Shown piece after piece: positions 15,663-24,752 of a DNA stretch of 64,000 nucleotides; within the stretch, counting starts at the first letter, position 1, and each line of letters starts with the position of its first letter. The notes under the pieces are model-generated. The model ran no database searches. It was not told where the DNA came from and worked only from the letters and a program-made list of their open reading frames with translations. The DNA is from Methylobacterium sp. J-070 (GTDB lineage Bacteria > Pseudomonadota > Alphaproteobacteria > Rhizobiales > Beijerinckiaceae). Made by a program: the position numbers and the translations under genes. The DNA lies in assembly GCF_022829385.1 (NCBI RefSeq), contig NZ_JAKSXX010000063.1, positions 28,123 through 92,122 on the forward strand, read 5' to 3'.

Positions 15663-17084
15663 CTACTCGGCCGCCGCCGCGGCGGTGGGCGGCTCGCGCT
15701 CGATCGTGCGGAAATTCTCAAGCTCCGAGAGGAAGTTGCGCGCCCACCAATCGACGTCCTCGCGGGTCATGCGCTCGACCATCGGCTTCCAGCGGGCGAC
15801 CCGTTCGGCCTTCGGCATGTAGAGCGCGGCGCGGATCGCCTCCGCGACCTCGAACCGGTCGTAGGGGTTGATCAGCAGCGCCTCGGGCAGCTGCCGGGCG
15901 GCGCCGGCGAATTTCGACAGGACCAGCACGCCGGGATCGTCCTCGCTCTGGGCGACCACGTATTCCTTGGCCACGAGGTTCATGCCGTCGCGCATGGGCG
16001 TGACCAGCCCGACCCGGGCCGCCCGGTACAGGCCGGCGAGCACCGGGCGCGGATAGGCCTTGGTGATGTACTGGATCGGCGTCCAGGCCGGGTCGCCGAG
16101 CGAGCCGTTGATCTCGCCGACCTTCTCGTTCACGTCCCGGGCGAGCTGCTCGTATTCCGGCACCTCGCTGCGGGATTTCGGGGTGATCTGGATGTAGGTG
16201 ACGTTGCCGCGCTGGTCGGGGTTGGAGGCGAAGAAGCTCTCCACCGCCTCCATCCGCTCCGACACGCCCTTCGAGTAGTCGAGCCGGTCGACGCCGATCA
16301 GCAGCTTGCGCGTGCGCAAGCCCGCCATGGTCTCGCGCACCACCTTGTTGGACCCCGCCTTCTCGGCGGCGTCCTTGAAGCCCGCGACGTCGATGCCGAT
16401 CGGGAAGGCGCGGATCCGGGTGCGGCGCCCGTCGACCATCAGCGAGCCGCCGCCGAGCGGGATCGCCCGCTGGGTATCGATCAGGTTGCGCTGCAGGTTC
16501 TGGACATCCGCCTCGGTCTGCAGGCCGATCAGGTCGTAGTCGACGATGGCGCGCAGCAATTCCCCGCTCGCCGGCAGCGAGTTGAACACGTCGGCGGCGG
16601 GCCAGGGGATGTGGTGGAAGTAGCCGATCGGGTTGTCGAGCCCGAGGCCGCGCAGTTCGGCCGCGAGCGGCAGCAGGTGGTAATCGTGCACCCAGATGAT
16701 GTCGTCCGGCTCCACCAGCTTGGCGAGCGCCCGGGCGAAGGTGCGGTTCACCCGGCTGTAGCCGGCATAGTCGGAGCGCGAGAAGGCGCCGAGGCCCAGC
16801 CGGTAATGCATGATCGGCCACAGGGCCCGATTGGCGAAACCGGCGTAATATTCGAGGTGGTCCTGCGGCGAGAGGTCGACGACGGCGTACTGGACCCGCC
16901 CCCGGTCGATCAGCGTCGGCTCCTCGGAGGGCTCCTCCGTGATGGTGCCGCTCCAGCCGAACCACAGCCCCTCGTAGGCGGTGAACGCCTCCTTCACGGC
17001 GACGGCCAGGCCGCCCGCCGCGACCGCCTTGCCGCCCTCCTCCGGCACGGCGACGCGGTTCGATACGATCACAAGGCGTGCCAC
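15663..17084 (-). CDS. otsA: Alpha,alpha-trehalose-phosphate synthase (UDP/GDP-glucose), OtsA
   Basis: 473 residues from GTG 17084 ([18 protein letters not shown]); the frame is open far upstream, but homology begins here and GGAG lies about 10 bases before the GTG. It is a GT20 enzyme making trehalose-6-phosphate from a nucleotide-glucose and glucose-6-phosphate. Visible hallmarks are AGGLAVAV near the N-terminus, [19 protein letters not shown], the Arg/Lys donor-phosphate motif in [10 protein letters not shown] and the late [13 protein letters not shown]. No trehalose-6-phosphate phosphatase (OtsB) is visible, so dephosphorylation must rely on a gene elsewhere. It ends 45 bases before glgX, suggesting co-transcription. 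Confidence 0.96.
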   Translation of the reverse strand: MARLVIVSNRVAVPEEGGKAVAAGGLAVAVKEAFTAYEGLWFGWSGTITEEPSEEPTLIDRGRVQYAVVDLSPQDHLEYYAGFANRALWPIMHYRLGLGAFSRSDYAGYSRVNRTFARALAKLVEPDDIIWVHDYHLLPLAAELRGLGLDNPIGYFHHIPWPAADVFNSLPASGELLRAIVDYDLIGLQTEADVQNLQRNLIDTQRAIPLGGGSLMVDGRRTRIRAFPIGIDVAGFKDAAEKAGSNKVVRETMAGLRTRKLLIGVDRLDYSKGVSERMEAVESFFASNPDQRGNVTYIQITPKSRSEVPEYEQLARDVNEKVGEINGSLGDPAWTPIQYITKAYPRPVLAGLYRAARVGLVTPMRDGMNLVAKEYVVAQSEDDPGVLVLSKFAGAARQLPEALLINPYDRFEVAEAIRAALYMPKAERVARWKPMVERMTREDVDWWARNFLSELENFRTIEREPPTAAAAAE

Positions 17085-17538
17085 GCGGGTCGGCTCCGGA
17101 TCAGGGGCGCGGGTCGAGTCGAGGATCTCGCCGCGCCTGCATCGGGACTTCTTGATGTCAGAACGCGCGGAGGCCCTGCGCGATCCTTTGTTGTGTCGTG
17201 AGGCAACCCAAGCGTGAAGCCGGGCGCGGGTCAAGTCGAGGTCGCGCCCTTCCGGGACAGGAGTGCGGCTCCGTCCCGGCACGGCAATGCAGTCCCGCGC
17301 GGACGCCGGAGGGCCCGGCGGGAGCGTGTTGTGCAAGCCTGGCGGTTCTGCCAGACCGTGCCTGAACGCCGACTGAGCGGAATCGGCGGCGCGTCCGGGC
17401 GCGGGACCGCGACGGGGCCGTCGCCGCGCACGCAGACGGCACCGGAACCGGCGAGAGCCCAGTCGGTTACTCAGCCATCGTGGGGGCCGCGGTCGCCGCG
17501 AGCGGCCCCGTCCCCGCGCCGCGAGGAGTGTTTTCGAG
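17085..17538. other. Divergent intergenic region between otsA and the small membrane-protein genes
   Basis: 454 bases without a convincing gene. It must carry the promoters of the otsA-led minus-strand block and of the plus-strand genes from 17539. I could not identify a clear -35/-10 pair or operator. Confidence 0.5.
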
Positions 17539-18084
17539 ATGGCCGGCAACGAGTTACCGCACGGTGCGCCCCACGAGCCGCCCCATGAGTCGCCCCGCGA
17601 GACGCCCGGAGACGCCCTCGGCGCGACGCCCCACGCCGGGGCGGACGAGCGCGCGCAGTGGCGCGGCCTGCAGGGCGACGTCGAGGGTCTGGCCGACGTG
17701 GCGGCCGAGCGTGGCCGCGGCCTGCTCGACGCCGCCCGCCTGCAGGCCCAGACCTATGTCGAGCAGCGCAAGAGCGACGCCGCGCAATCGGTCCACGACC
17801 TCGCCCAGACGATCCGCAATTCCGGCCGCGACCTCGGCGACAAGCCGAACGTGCGCGCCTTCTTCGACAGTGCCGCCGACGGGCTGGAGCAGCTCGGCAC
17901 CTCGATTGAGCGGCGCAGCCTCGGCGACTTCTACAGCGAGGCCGAATCCTTCGCCCGGCGCGCCCCGGTGGCGGTGGCGGTGGGCACCTTCGTGGCCGGC
18001 CTGATCGCCGCCCGCTTCATCAAGTCGTCGAGCCTGCCGCCGGAGGCACCGGACGGTGACGCCCGCGACAGCTTCCGGGCCTGA
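17539..18084 (+). CDS. Small membrane-anchored protein, nutrient-stress/ElaB-like architecture
   Basis: 181 residues. The N-terminus is a Pro/His/Glu-rich low-complexity stretch (~1-40), followed by a long charged helix (~45-140, many Ala/Arg/Glu/Gln) and one hydrophobic segment near the C-terminus (APVAVAVGTFVAGLIAARF). This is the layout of small tail-anchored inner-membrane proteins often induced by nutrient deprivation. No catalytic motif is seen. GAGTGTTTTCGAG precedes the ATG, giving a weak ribosome binding site. It opens a four-gene run ending at 19750. The function is unknown; the stress role is inferred from architecture and from lying divergent to otsA. Confidence 0.75.
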   Translation: MAGNELPHGAPHEPPHESPRETPGDALGATPHAGADERAQWRGLQGDVEGLADVAAERGRGLLDAARLQAQTYVEQRKSDAAQSVHDLAQTIRNSGRDLGDKPNVRAFFDSAADGLEQLGTSIERRSLGDFYSEAESFARRAPVAVAVGTFVAGLIAARFIKSSSLPPEAPDGDARDSFRA

Positions 18085-18088
18085 CGCC

Positions 18089-18514
18089 ATGGCCCAGGGT
18101 CCTGATTCGCGCCAGACGGGCGCCTCCGCCGGTGCCTCGAGCATCCAGAGCCTGATCGGCGACGCCCTGCGGGAGACCAACGAGCTCGCCCGCAAGGAGA
18201 TCGCGCTGTTCCGCGCCGAGATGGCCGGCAACGTCCGCCAGCTCATCGTCGGGCTCGCCTGCATGGTCGGATCGGCGGTGTTCGCCGTGGTCGCCCTGCT
18301 GGTGCTGATCGGGGCCCTCGTGAAGTGGCTCGCCACGATCGTGGGCTCCGAGTGGCTCTCGGCCCTGATCGTCGGCGGCGTGCTGCTGGTCCTCGCCCTC
18401 GGGATGGCGCTGTGGGCGCGCAGCGCCCTCTCCCTCTCGACCCTGGCCCCGAAGCGCACCACGCGCCAGGTCCGTCAGGATGCCCAGGCCCTCTCGGAGC
18501 GCGTGTCCGGATGA
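18089..18514 (+). CDS. Phage holin-family / DUF1469-type membrane protein
   Basis: 141 residues from ATG 18089 (MAQGPDSRQTGA), 4 bases after the previous stop. An in-frame ATG at 18056 lies inside the previous gene and is less likely. An amphipathic segment (SIQSLIGDALRETNELARKE) leads to two adjacent membrane helices (LIVGLACMVGSAVFAVVALL and LSALIVGGVLLVLALGMALW) and a basic tail. This is the pattern of the Phage_holin_3_6/DUF1469 family, which in chromosomes usually has nothing to do with phage lysis. The stop overlaps the start of the DUF3618 gene (ATGA), and these two families are commonly paired. Confidence 0.85.
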   Translation: MAQGPDSRQTGASAGASSIQSLIGDALRETNELARKEIALFRAEMAGNVRQLIVGLACMVGSAVFAVVALLVLIGALVKWLATIVGSEWLSALIVGGVLLVLALGMALWARSALSLSTLAPKRTTRQVRQDAQALSERVSG

Positions 18515-18891
18515 GTACGATGAACGACCTCGAGAAGGAGATCGAGGAGAGCCGGGCCCGGCTCGACGACACGATCGACCGCATCCAGGGGCGGCTCTCG
18601 GTGCCGAACCTCGTGGACGAGATGCTGGGCAATGCCCGGCGCATGCCGGCCCTGAACAGCACCTACGACAGTGCCCTCGAGGCCGTGCGCCGCAATCCCG
18701 TGCCGGTGCTGCTGATCGCGGCGGGCGTCGGCCTGCTGTTCAGCCGGATGGCGCGCGACGCCGAGCGCCGGCGCACGGAAGTCTCGGCCGCGCGCGTGTC
18801 CGCCCTGAACACCGGCGCGGCCCGCAGCTACGACCCCGATCTGCCCACCGTACGCCCCGCCCGGGATCCGCTGGACACGACCGAGATCTGA
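18511..18891 (+). CDS. DUF3618 domain-containing protein
   Basis: 126 residues from ATG 18511, overlapping the previous stop by four bases. The N-terminus LEKEIEESRARLDDTIDRIQ is the DUF3618 signature, a short amphipathic helix pair. A single hydrophobic segment (NPVPVLLIAAGVGLLF) and a basic C-terminal tail follow. The biochemical role of the family is not known; the tight coupling to the holin-like gene suggests they act together at the inner membrane. Confidence 0.87.
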   Translation: MSTMNDLEKEIEESRARLDDTIDRIQGRLSVPNLVDEMLGNARRMPALNSTYDSALEAVRRNPVPVLLIAAGVGLLFSRMARDAERRRTEVSAARVSALNTGAARSYDPDLPTVRPARDPLDTTEI

Positions 18892-18964
18892 ACGCCGGGC
18901 CGGGAGGCCGGGCAGACCGGCGCCGAATGCCGGCCGCCGAGACCGAACATCCGAGGACAACGCC

Positions 18965-19750
18965 ATGACCGACAAGCCGGGCACGCCCGCCACCCCGTCC
19001 AGCCTCCCCGAGCAGCACGCCGCCGCGGCGGGGATGCCGCACGGTGCCGGTGACACGACCCTGCGGCCGGATCCGGCCGGCCACGGCGACCCGGGTGCAC
19101 CCGGCGCGGCGGCGGGCGACTTCACCCTCCGACCCGATCCGCGCGGCCTGCACGACCCGCTCCCGCACGGCGCGGCGACGGGCTCGATAGACGCGGCCTC
19201 CGCGGCCCGGGAGGGGGTCCGTGCCGCCGGCGACCGCGCCGCGGACCTCGCCGGACAGGCGCGGCGGACGGTGTCGGACCTCGCCGACACGGTCAACGAC
19301 CGCCTCGGCGGCGTGGCCGACCAAGCGCGCGACCGTGCCTCCATGGTCTACGACGATGCGCGCGAGCGCGCCGGCGCGCTCCACCGGCGCAACATGCAGG
19401 CGCTGGACGACCTGACGAGCCAGGGCATCGACGGCATCAACCGCGGCCGCACCGCCGTCGAGCGCTTCGTGGACGACAACCCGCTCCTCGTCGGCGTGGT
19501 CGGCGTGGCCGCGGGCCTGCTGCTCGGCGCGCTGCTGCCGCGCACCCGCCAGGAGGACCGCAACATCGGTCCCTGGGCCGACGAGGTGCGCGACCAGGGC
19601 CTGCGCTACGCCCGCGAGGTCACCAATATCGGCCGCGAATTCGTCCAGACCGCCCTGGATCCCGACAACCTCAACGCCGCCGCCCGCAAGGTGGCGGATC
19701 CGGACGGCCACAAGCCGCCGGAGGGGGAGCGGACCCAGCACAATCTCTGA
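18965..19750 (+). CDS. Hypothetical membrane-anchored protein (DUF883/CsbD-like architecture)
   Basis: 261 residues. The first ~75 are low-complexity and contain a short imperfect repeat (TLRPDPAGHGDP, then TLRPDPRGLHDP). A long Ala/Arg/Asp-rich amphipathic helix follows (~75-165), then NPLLVGVVGVAAGLLLGALL, a transmembrane segment resembling the DUF883/ElaB anchor, and a charged C-terminal tail. GGACAACGCCATG precedes the start. It is the last gene of the 17539-19750 run and the closest in layout to the first; no function is assigned. Confidence 0.75.
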   Translation: MTDKPGTPATPSSLPEQHAAAAGMPHGAGDTTLRPDPAGHGDPGAPGAAAGDFTLRPDPRGLHDPLPHGAATGSIDAASAAREGVRAAGDRAADLAGQARRTVSDLADTVNDRLGGVADQARDRASMVYDDARERAGALHRRNMQALDDLTSQGIDGINRGRTAVERFVDDNPLLVGVVGVAAGLLLGALLPRTRQEDRNIGPWADEVRDQGLRYAREVTNIGREFVQTALDPDNLNAAARKVADPDGHKPPEGERTQHNL

Positions 19751-19847
19751 GCCGGGCTTCGGTCCAGGCCCCGGCGCGACGCAGCCGCGCCGGCCTCACG
19801 CCCGGTCCGGCCGTCCCTTGGCCGGCGCCCCGATCCGGGCGCCCGGA

Positions 19848-21356
19848 TCAGTCCCGATACAGCTCCGCATGCGCCGTCCGGAGCAGGTTCTTCTGCACCT
19901 TGCCCATGGTGTTGCGGGGCAGCTCGTCCACGAACAGGACGCGCTTGGGGCATTTGAACCGGGCGAGCCGACCCTCCAGGGCGGCCTGGATGCCGGCCTC
20001 GTCCGGGCAGCCCGGGCCGCCCACCACCACGGCGGTGACCGCCTCGCCGAAATCCGGGTGGCTCAGGCCGATCACCGCGGACTCGACCACGCCCGGCAGG
20101 GCGTCGATCTCGGTCTCGACCTCCTTCGGGTAGACGTTGAAGCCCCCCGAGATGATCAGGTCCTTGCCGCGCCCGACGATGTGGACGTAGCCCCGCCCGT
20201 CGACCTTGCCGAGGTCCCCGGTGATGAAGAACCCGTCGGCCTTGAATTCGGCCGCGGTCTTCTCGGGCATGCGCCAGTACCCCTGGAACACGTTCGGGCC
20301 CTTCACCTCGATCATCCCGACCGCGTCGGGCCCGAGGGCCGCGCCGGTCTCCGGATCGACCACCCGCAGGGACACGCCCGGCAGGGGGAAGCCCACCGTG
20401 CCGGCGACCCGGTCGCCCGCATAGGGGTTCGAGGTGCTCATGTTGGTCTCGGTCATGCCGTAGCGCTCGAGGATGGCGTGGCCGGTGCGGGCCTGCCAGT
20501 CCCGGTGCGTCTCGGCAAGCAGCGGCGCCGAGCCCGACACGAACAGGCGCATGCCCCGGGCCGCCTCCGGCGTGAGGCCGGGCTCCTTGAGGAGGCGCGT
20601 GTAGAAGGTCGGCACGCCCATCAGCACGGTGGCCCGCGGCATCAGGTCCAGGATCAGCTTCGGGTCGAGGCGCGGCAGGAACAGCATGGAGCCGCCGCTC
20701 GCCAGGACCGTGTTGGTCGCCACGAACAGCCCGTGGGTGTGGAACACCGGCAGGGCGTGGATCAGCACGTCGTCGGCGGTGAAGCGCCAGGATTCCACCA
20801 GGGTGCGGGCGTTCGACGCGAGGTTGTCGTGGGTCAGCATGGCGCCCTTGGAGCGCCCGGTCGTGCCCGAGGTGTAGAGGATCGCCGCGAGATCCTGCGG
20901 GCCCCGGGCCACGTCGGGGACGTCCCCCGCCTGCCGGTCCGCGGCCTCGGCGGCGCTGCCGCGGCCCTCGGCGTCGAGGGTCCAGACCGCGCGGACGCCG
21001 GACGCGGCCTCGGCGAGGGCGGCGCGCTTGCCCGGGTCGCAGACGAACACCGCGGGCTCGGCGTCGCCCAGGAAGTAGGCGATCTCCGCCGGGGTGTAGG
21101 CGGTGTTGAGCGGCAGGAACACCGCCCCCGCCCGGACCACGCCGAGGTAGAGGAAAATCACCTCGGGGCTCTTCTCGACCTGCACGGCCACCCGGTCGCC
21201 GGGGGCCACCCCCGCCGCCCGCAGGGCCGCCGCGTAGGCGCCGGAGCGGGCGATCAGGTCCGCATAGGTGGTGCGGCGCCCGTCGGGCGTCTCGAGCACG
21301 GTCTTGGCGGGATCGGGAACGCCGTCCCGGATCAGGGAGAAGAGGTGATTGGTCAT
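19848..21356 (-). CDS. matB: Malonyl-CoA synthetase MatB
   Basis: 502 residues from ATG 21356 (MTNHLFSLIRDG). An AMP-forming acyl-CoA synthetase that activates malonate to malonyl-CoA. The P-loop-like motif ILYTSGTTGRSKGAM, the region YGMTETNMSTSNPY (typical of MatB rather than acetyl-CoA synthetase), the hinge IVGRGKDLIISGGFNVYPKE and the C-terminal catalytic lysine region PRNTMGKVQKNLLR are all visible. It lies 77 bases downstream of the DUF4188 gene on the same strand and close to malonyl-CoA decarboxylase, consistent with malonate use. No malonate transporter is adjacent. Confidence 0.94.
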   Translation of the reverse strand: MTNHLFSLIRDGVPDPAKTVLETPDGRRTTYADLIARSGAYAAALRAAGVAPGDRVAVQVEKSPEVIFLYLGVVRAGAVFLPLNTAYTPAEIAYFLGDAEPAVFVCDPGKRAALAEAASGVRAVWTLDAEGRGSAAEAADRQAGDVPDVARGPQDLAAILYTSGTTGRSKGAMLTHDNLASNARTLVESWRFTADDVLIHALPVFHTHGLFVATNTVLASGGSMLFLPRLDPKLILDLMPRATVLMGVPTFYTRLLKEPGLTPEAARGMRLFVSGSAPLLAETHRDWQARTGHAILERYGMTETNMSTSNPYAGDRVAGTVGFPLPGVSLRVVDPETGAALGPDAVGMIEVKGPNVFQGYWRMPEKTAAEFKADGFFITGDLGKVDGRGYVHIVGRGKDLIISGGFNVYPKEVETEIDALPGVVESAVIGLSHPDFGEAVTAVVVGGPGCPDEAGIQAALEGRLARFKCPKRVLFVDELPRNTMGKVQKNLLRTAHAELYRD

Positions 21357-21433
21357 CGGGCGGCTTGAGCTGTCGCGGGCCTTGCGTGTCTCCCGCACCC
21401 ATAGCCGCCTCGGGGGCCTTCCGGCGAGCCCTT

Positions 21434-21883
21434 TCAGGCGGCGAGCCGCTGCCGCGACGACAGGAAGGCGCCCTCCGGGGCCCGTTCGGGCGCGAACAGG
21501 CCGAGGCCGATGGGCGCCGGCATGCCGACATAGATCGCCTCCATGCCGCCGCGCCCATAGGCCTCGTGCCAGAAGCCGGAACCCTTGGAGTCCCGGGAGA
21601 ACTCCCGCCACCACGTGCGGTGCGGCTCCGAGCGGGTGAAGCGCTCCAGGCTCTCCAGGTCCCGCCAGTACTGGCGCATGCCGATATGGGTCAGCCCGAA
21701 GACCAGGGTCTCGTGCGCCAGGAGCCCGTCCGGCTGCGCGCGCACCGAGGCCGCGATGCCGCGCCCGAGGCCCAGCAGCGCGCGCAGGCCGCGCCAGCGG
21801 GTGACCCGGAAGCCGAGATAGACCACCACGAGGTCGGGATAGGCGGAGAGATCCACGGAGCGTCGGACGGGGGCACCTTGCAT
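21434..21883 (-). CDS. DUF4188 family protein
   Basis: 149 residues from ATG 21883, with AGGAGA seven bases upstream; an in-frame ATG at 21919 would place the start inside the operator and lacks a ribosome binding site. The sequence with VVVYLGFRVTRWRGLRALL, ETLVFGLTHIGMRQYWRDL and YVGMPAPIGLGLF is characteristic of DUF4188, small dimeric alpha+beta-barrel-like proteins related to aldoxime dehydratases and monooxygenase-like folds, with no firm function. It lies divergent to a TetR regulator and upstream of matB, so it may be the primary regulated target. Confidence 0.88.
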   Translation of the reverse strand: MQGAPVRRSVDLSAYPDLVVVYLGFRVTRWRGLRALLGLGRGIAASVRAQPDGLLAHETLVFGLTHIGMRQYWRDLESLERFTRSEPHRTWWREFSRDSKGSGFWHEAYGRGGMEAIYVGMPAPIGLGLFAPERAPEGAFLSSRQRLAA

Positions 21884-21907
21884 GACGCGGTCTCCTGGGT
21901 CTGTATG

Positions 21908-21939
21908 CACCGTAAACATGGAGCCGTATGATTACAGTG
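21908..21939. promoter_or_regulatory. Imperfect inverted repeat, probable TetR operator
   Basis: CACCGTAAACAT (21908-21919) and ATGATTACAGTG (21928-21939) are inverted repeats matching at 10 of 12 positions around an 8-base spacer. The dyad sits exactly between the divergent DUF4188 gene and the TetR gene and overlaps the first codons of the latter. Position and size fit autoregulation plus repression of the neighbour. Confidence 0.7.
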
Positions 21940-22512
21940 TCAACATCCGATCGGGAGAGGACCTACCACCACGGCGACCTGCGGGCGGCCCTGGTCGCGG
22001 CGGCCCTGGACCTTCTGGAGGCCGGGGGAGAGGCGGCGCTGTCGCTGCGCGCGGTGGCCCGGGCCTGCGGGGTCTCCGCCATGGCGCCCTACCGCCACTT
22101 TGCCGGCAAGGAGGATCTCCTGGAGGCGGTCGCCGCCCGGGGCTTCGCCGACCTCGCGGCCCGGCTGGAGGCGGCCGACGCCGCCGCCGAGGGGGGAGAG
22201 GCGCTCGCCGCGCAGGGGGCGGCCTACGTGACCTTCGCGTGCCGTCACCCGGCCCTGTTCCGGCTCATGTTCATGAGGCCCTGCCGGGGGCCGGTCGGAT
22301 CCGAGGCCTACCGGATCCTGGAGCGCCGGGCGGCCGCCCTCGCGGGGCCCGCCATGGGCGCCGAGGACCTGACGCTCGCCGCCTGGTCGCTGGTGCACGG
22401 CCTCGCCGCGCTGATCCTCGACCGCCGGGTGCCGCTGGAGGGCGAGGCCGCGGAGGCCCTGGCCCGGCGGATCACCCTGGCCTTCGCCGCCCGGTTGACG
22501 GCGGCGGGCTGA
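21928..22512 (+). CDS. TetR/AcrR family regulator with WHG-type C-terminal domain
   Basis: 194 residues. N-terminal helix-turn-helix: YHHGDLRAALVAAALDLLE, then LSLRAVARACGVSAMAPYRH with FAGKEDLLEAV. The C-terminal part (TFACRHPALFRLMFMRPC, AWSLVHGLAALILD) is the TetR_C_33/WHG ligand-binding type. ATG 21928 lies inside the right arm of the dyad; the next in-frame GTG is at 21937, so the true start may be slightly internal. It is divergent from DUF4188-matB and convergent with malonyl-CoA decarboxylase (stops 1 base apart), so a link to malonate metabolism is plausible but unproven. Confidence 0.92.
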   Translation: MITVSTSDRERTYHHGDLRAALVAAALDLLEAGGEAALSLRAVARACGVSAMAPYRHFAGKEDLLEAVAARGFADLAARLEAADAAAEGGEALAAQGAAYVTFACRHPALFRLMFMRPCRGPVGSEAYRILERRAAALAGPAMGAEDLTLAAWSLVHGLAALILDRRVPLEGEAAEALARRITLAFAARLTAAG

Positions 22513-22513
22513 G

Positions 22514-23923
22514 TCACGCCTCGGCCAGCACCACGGCCCGCGGCGGCGGCAGCTTGGCGCGCAGCTCCCGGGTCACCGCCGGCGCGGCCACCACGGTGCC
22601 GAGATTGGCGTAGGTCTCGTGGTTCCGCTCGATGGCGGCGAGGTCGTAGAGGTAGTTGACCATCAGGCCGTGCGACTGCGCCAGCCCCTTCGTCGAGGTG
22701 TCGCCGAGGAAGTTGATCCGGTCGAGGCGCGCGCCGTTGCCGAGGTGGAACCGGGCCACGGGGTCGAGGGGGCGGCCGCGCTCGTTCTTGGCGCGCAGGA
22801 AATAGGCCGCCGCGGCCGGGATCAGCGCCTTGCGCACCGCCTCGGCCCGGACCTTGTCGGCGGCCCAGTCGGGATCGTCCAGCGCCCGCAGGGTCTCGAC
22901 ATCCTCGGGCAGCAGCCCCTGCGGGCTGTCGGCCCGGCGCTCCCGGGCCAGCCACGCGGAGAAGCCCGGCACCGGCGAGAGCGTCACGAAGGTCTTGAGC
23001 GTCGGCACCTCGCGGGTGAGGTCCTCCACCACCTGCTTGATCAGGAAGTTGCCGAAGGTGACGCCGGCGAGCCCCTTCTGGCAGTTCGAGATCGAGTAGA
23101 ACACCGCCGTGGTGGCCGCCTGCGGCTGCAGCGGCTTGCGCGCCTGCGACAGGATCGGGGCGATCGCCGACGCGATCTGGTCGGTGAGCGCCACCTCCAC
23201 GAAGATCAGCGGCTCGTCGGCCAGCGCCGGGTGGAAGAACGCGAAGCAGCGCCGGTCCGGCGGCTCGATCCGGGCCCGCAGGTCGTCCCAGCCGGTGATG
23301 GCGTGCACCGCCTCGTACCGGATGATCTTCTCCAGGATGTGCGCCGGCGTGGTCCAGTCGATGTGGCGCAGCACCAGGAAGCCGCGGTTGAACCACGAGG
23401 CGAACAGGTGCTCGAAGTCGCAATCGAGGCTGTCGACGGCGTCCAGCAGGGCGGGCTCCGTCGCCTCGCCGGTGCGGAGCGCCCGGCGCAGGTCGAGCAG
23501 GTCCTCGCGCATCCGCACGAGGCTGAGCGTGCCGCCGCGGGCGAGGTTGAGGCGGCGGATCAGCTCCTGGCTGCGCGGCTCGGCGGCCTCGTGCAGGGTG
23601 CCGAGCCGGGCCCGCGACGGCGCGGCCCGATAGGCGGCGATCGCCGCGTCGACGGCGGTGTGGTCCGCGTCGAAATCGAGCGCGATGGCGCGCAGGAAGG
23701 CGTGGCGCTCGGCCTGGCCGAAGCTCGCGTAGCGGTCCAGGATCAGGCGGGCGAGGGCCACCCCGGAGGCCTCGCCCCGGCGGGAGATCAGGTCCTCGCA
23801 CAGCTTGACGAGGTCGCCCGCGCTGGCCCGGGAGGCGATGTCGCCGCGGGCGATCCCGATCAGGTCGCGGCCGCGCTCGCTGATGGTCTGAAGCAGGTCG
23901 CCGAAGAAGGAGATCGCCGCCAT
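22514..23923 (-). CDS. mcd: Malonyl-CoA decarboxylase
   Basis: 469 residues. Converts malonyl-CoA to acetyl-CoA and CO2. The N-terminal helical domain is followed by the GNAT-like catalytic part; recognisable stretches are FASWFNRGFLVLRHIDWTTP, EAVHAITGWDDLRARIEP, RRCFAFFHPAL, FYSISNCQKGLAGVTFGNFL and ARFHLGNGARLDRINFLGD, which carry the conserved Ser/His residues of the family. Together with MatB it gives a malonate to acetyl-CoA route. It is convergent with the TetR gene. The start MAAISFFGDLLQTI is the only reasonable ATG near the homologous N-terminus. Confidence 0.94.
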   Translation of the reverse strand: MAAISFFGDLLQTISERGRDLIGIARGDIASRASAGDLVKLCEDLISRRGEASGVALARLILDRYASFGQAERHAFLRAIALDFDADHTAVDAAIAAYRAAPSRARLGTLHEAAEPRSQELIRRLNLARGGTLSLVRMREDLLDLRRALRTGEATEPALLDAVDSLDCDFEHLFASWFNRGFLVLRHIDWTTPAHILEKIIRYEAVHAITGWDDLRARIEPPDRRCFAFFHPALADEPLIFVEVALTDQIASAIAPILSQARKPLQPQAATTAVFYSISNCQKGLAGVTFGNFLIKQVVEDLTREVPTLKTFVTLSPVPGFSAWLARERRADSPQGLLPEDVETLRALDDPDWAADKVRAEAVRKALIPAAAAYFLRAKNERGRPLDPVARFHLGNGARLDRINFLGDTSTKGLAQSHGLMVNYLYDLAAIERNHETYANLGTVVAAPAVTRELRAKLPPPRAVVLAEA

Positions 23924-24173
23924 GACCCTCGTACTGGCTCCGCCGGTCCGGACCTGAAGCGCCGCAGGGCCCCCGACTCCGGCCCGGCGAGCGGAAGCGT
24001 GCGGAACCCACCGCCACCGAGTCCCGCGAGGGACCGGTCCGGGTTTCCGACGCCGCCCGCCAGTCTACGGCGGCGCTGCCGCCGCGACCAGAGCTTGACC
24101 GGTGCTGCCGGCGGGCTTCCAGCCTGCGGGAGCGGCACGAAGATCGTGTGACGGGTCGAAACGCCCGGATGCG

Positions 24174-24365
24174 TCAGAGCCGCTCGGCCACGGTGGTGAG
24201 GTCGGCCCGCTCCCGCCAGTCGCCGACGCCGTGCTGGCGGGCGAAGCGGAGTTCGGCCGCCCGGCGGGCGCGCTCCGGGTCGCGGGCCCGCATGATCTCG
24301 ACGGACCCGATGGTGAAGGGCACCCCGAGGATCTCCTTGGCGAAGTCGACGCGGTAGTTCGGCAT
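24174..24365 (-). CDS. Small conserved hypothetical protein
   Basis: 63 residues, MPNYRVDFAKEILGVPFTIG to the C-terminal ADLTTVAERL. It is soluble and mildly basic with no signal or membrane segment. CAGGGAGTACGGG just before the ATG is a good ribosome binding site. The start IPSVEI-like region (GSVEIMRARDPERARRAAELRF) looks like a real small protein rather than a shadow frame. The function is unknown. Confidence 0.6.
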   Translation of the reverse strand: MPNYRVDFAKEILGVPFTIGSVEIMRARDPERARRAAELRFARQHGVGDWRERADLTTVAERL

Positions 24366-24752
24366 CCCGTACTCCCTGCTGTGGCGGCTCCGGGCGTCCG
24401 CACGGAACGAAACCGCCCGCGTCTCCGTAATCCGGTGCGGAACCTGGATCGGCTCGACGCCCCGGATCCGTGTCCGCGGCGCCCGCTCGCGCGTGGCACG
24501 GCGCGGACCGCGTCGACGGCATATGGTGCTGGGGCGCCGCCGGTGAAGGGGCGCGGGGTGTTCCGGCAGGGATGCATCGCCGCAGCTTGCCGGGCGCCGC
24601 GCTCAGGCCGTATCGCACCCTTCTGCCGCACCCATCCGTCGCACCCTTCCGCCGCATCCCGCCGCCGCACCGTGCGGCTCGGACCTCCCGACCCTACACA
24701 CGGACCCGGCCATGTCCCTTCCGCGGCGTCGCTGCCTGCCCTCGATCCCGTC
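24366..24752. other. Intergenic region, divergent
   Basis: 387 bases between the small minus-strand gene and the MFS gene. It contains GTTCCGG/CCGCCGC-rich stretches but no ORF, RNA gene or operator that I can support. Confidence 0.4.

Noticed and set aside
17085..17538. N-terminal extension of OtsA up to 17549
   Set aside because: The frame is open but Arg/Pro-rich and unlike OtsA. Homology and a GGAG site begin at the GTG at 17084.
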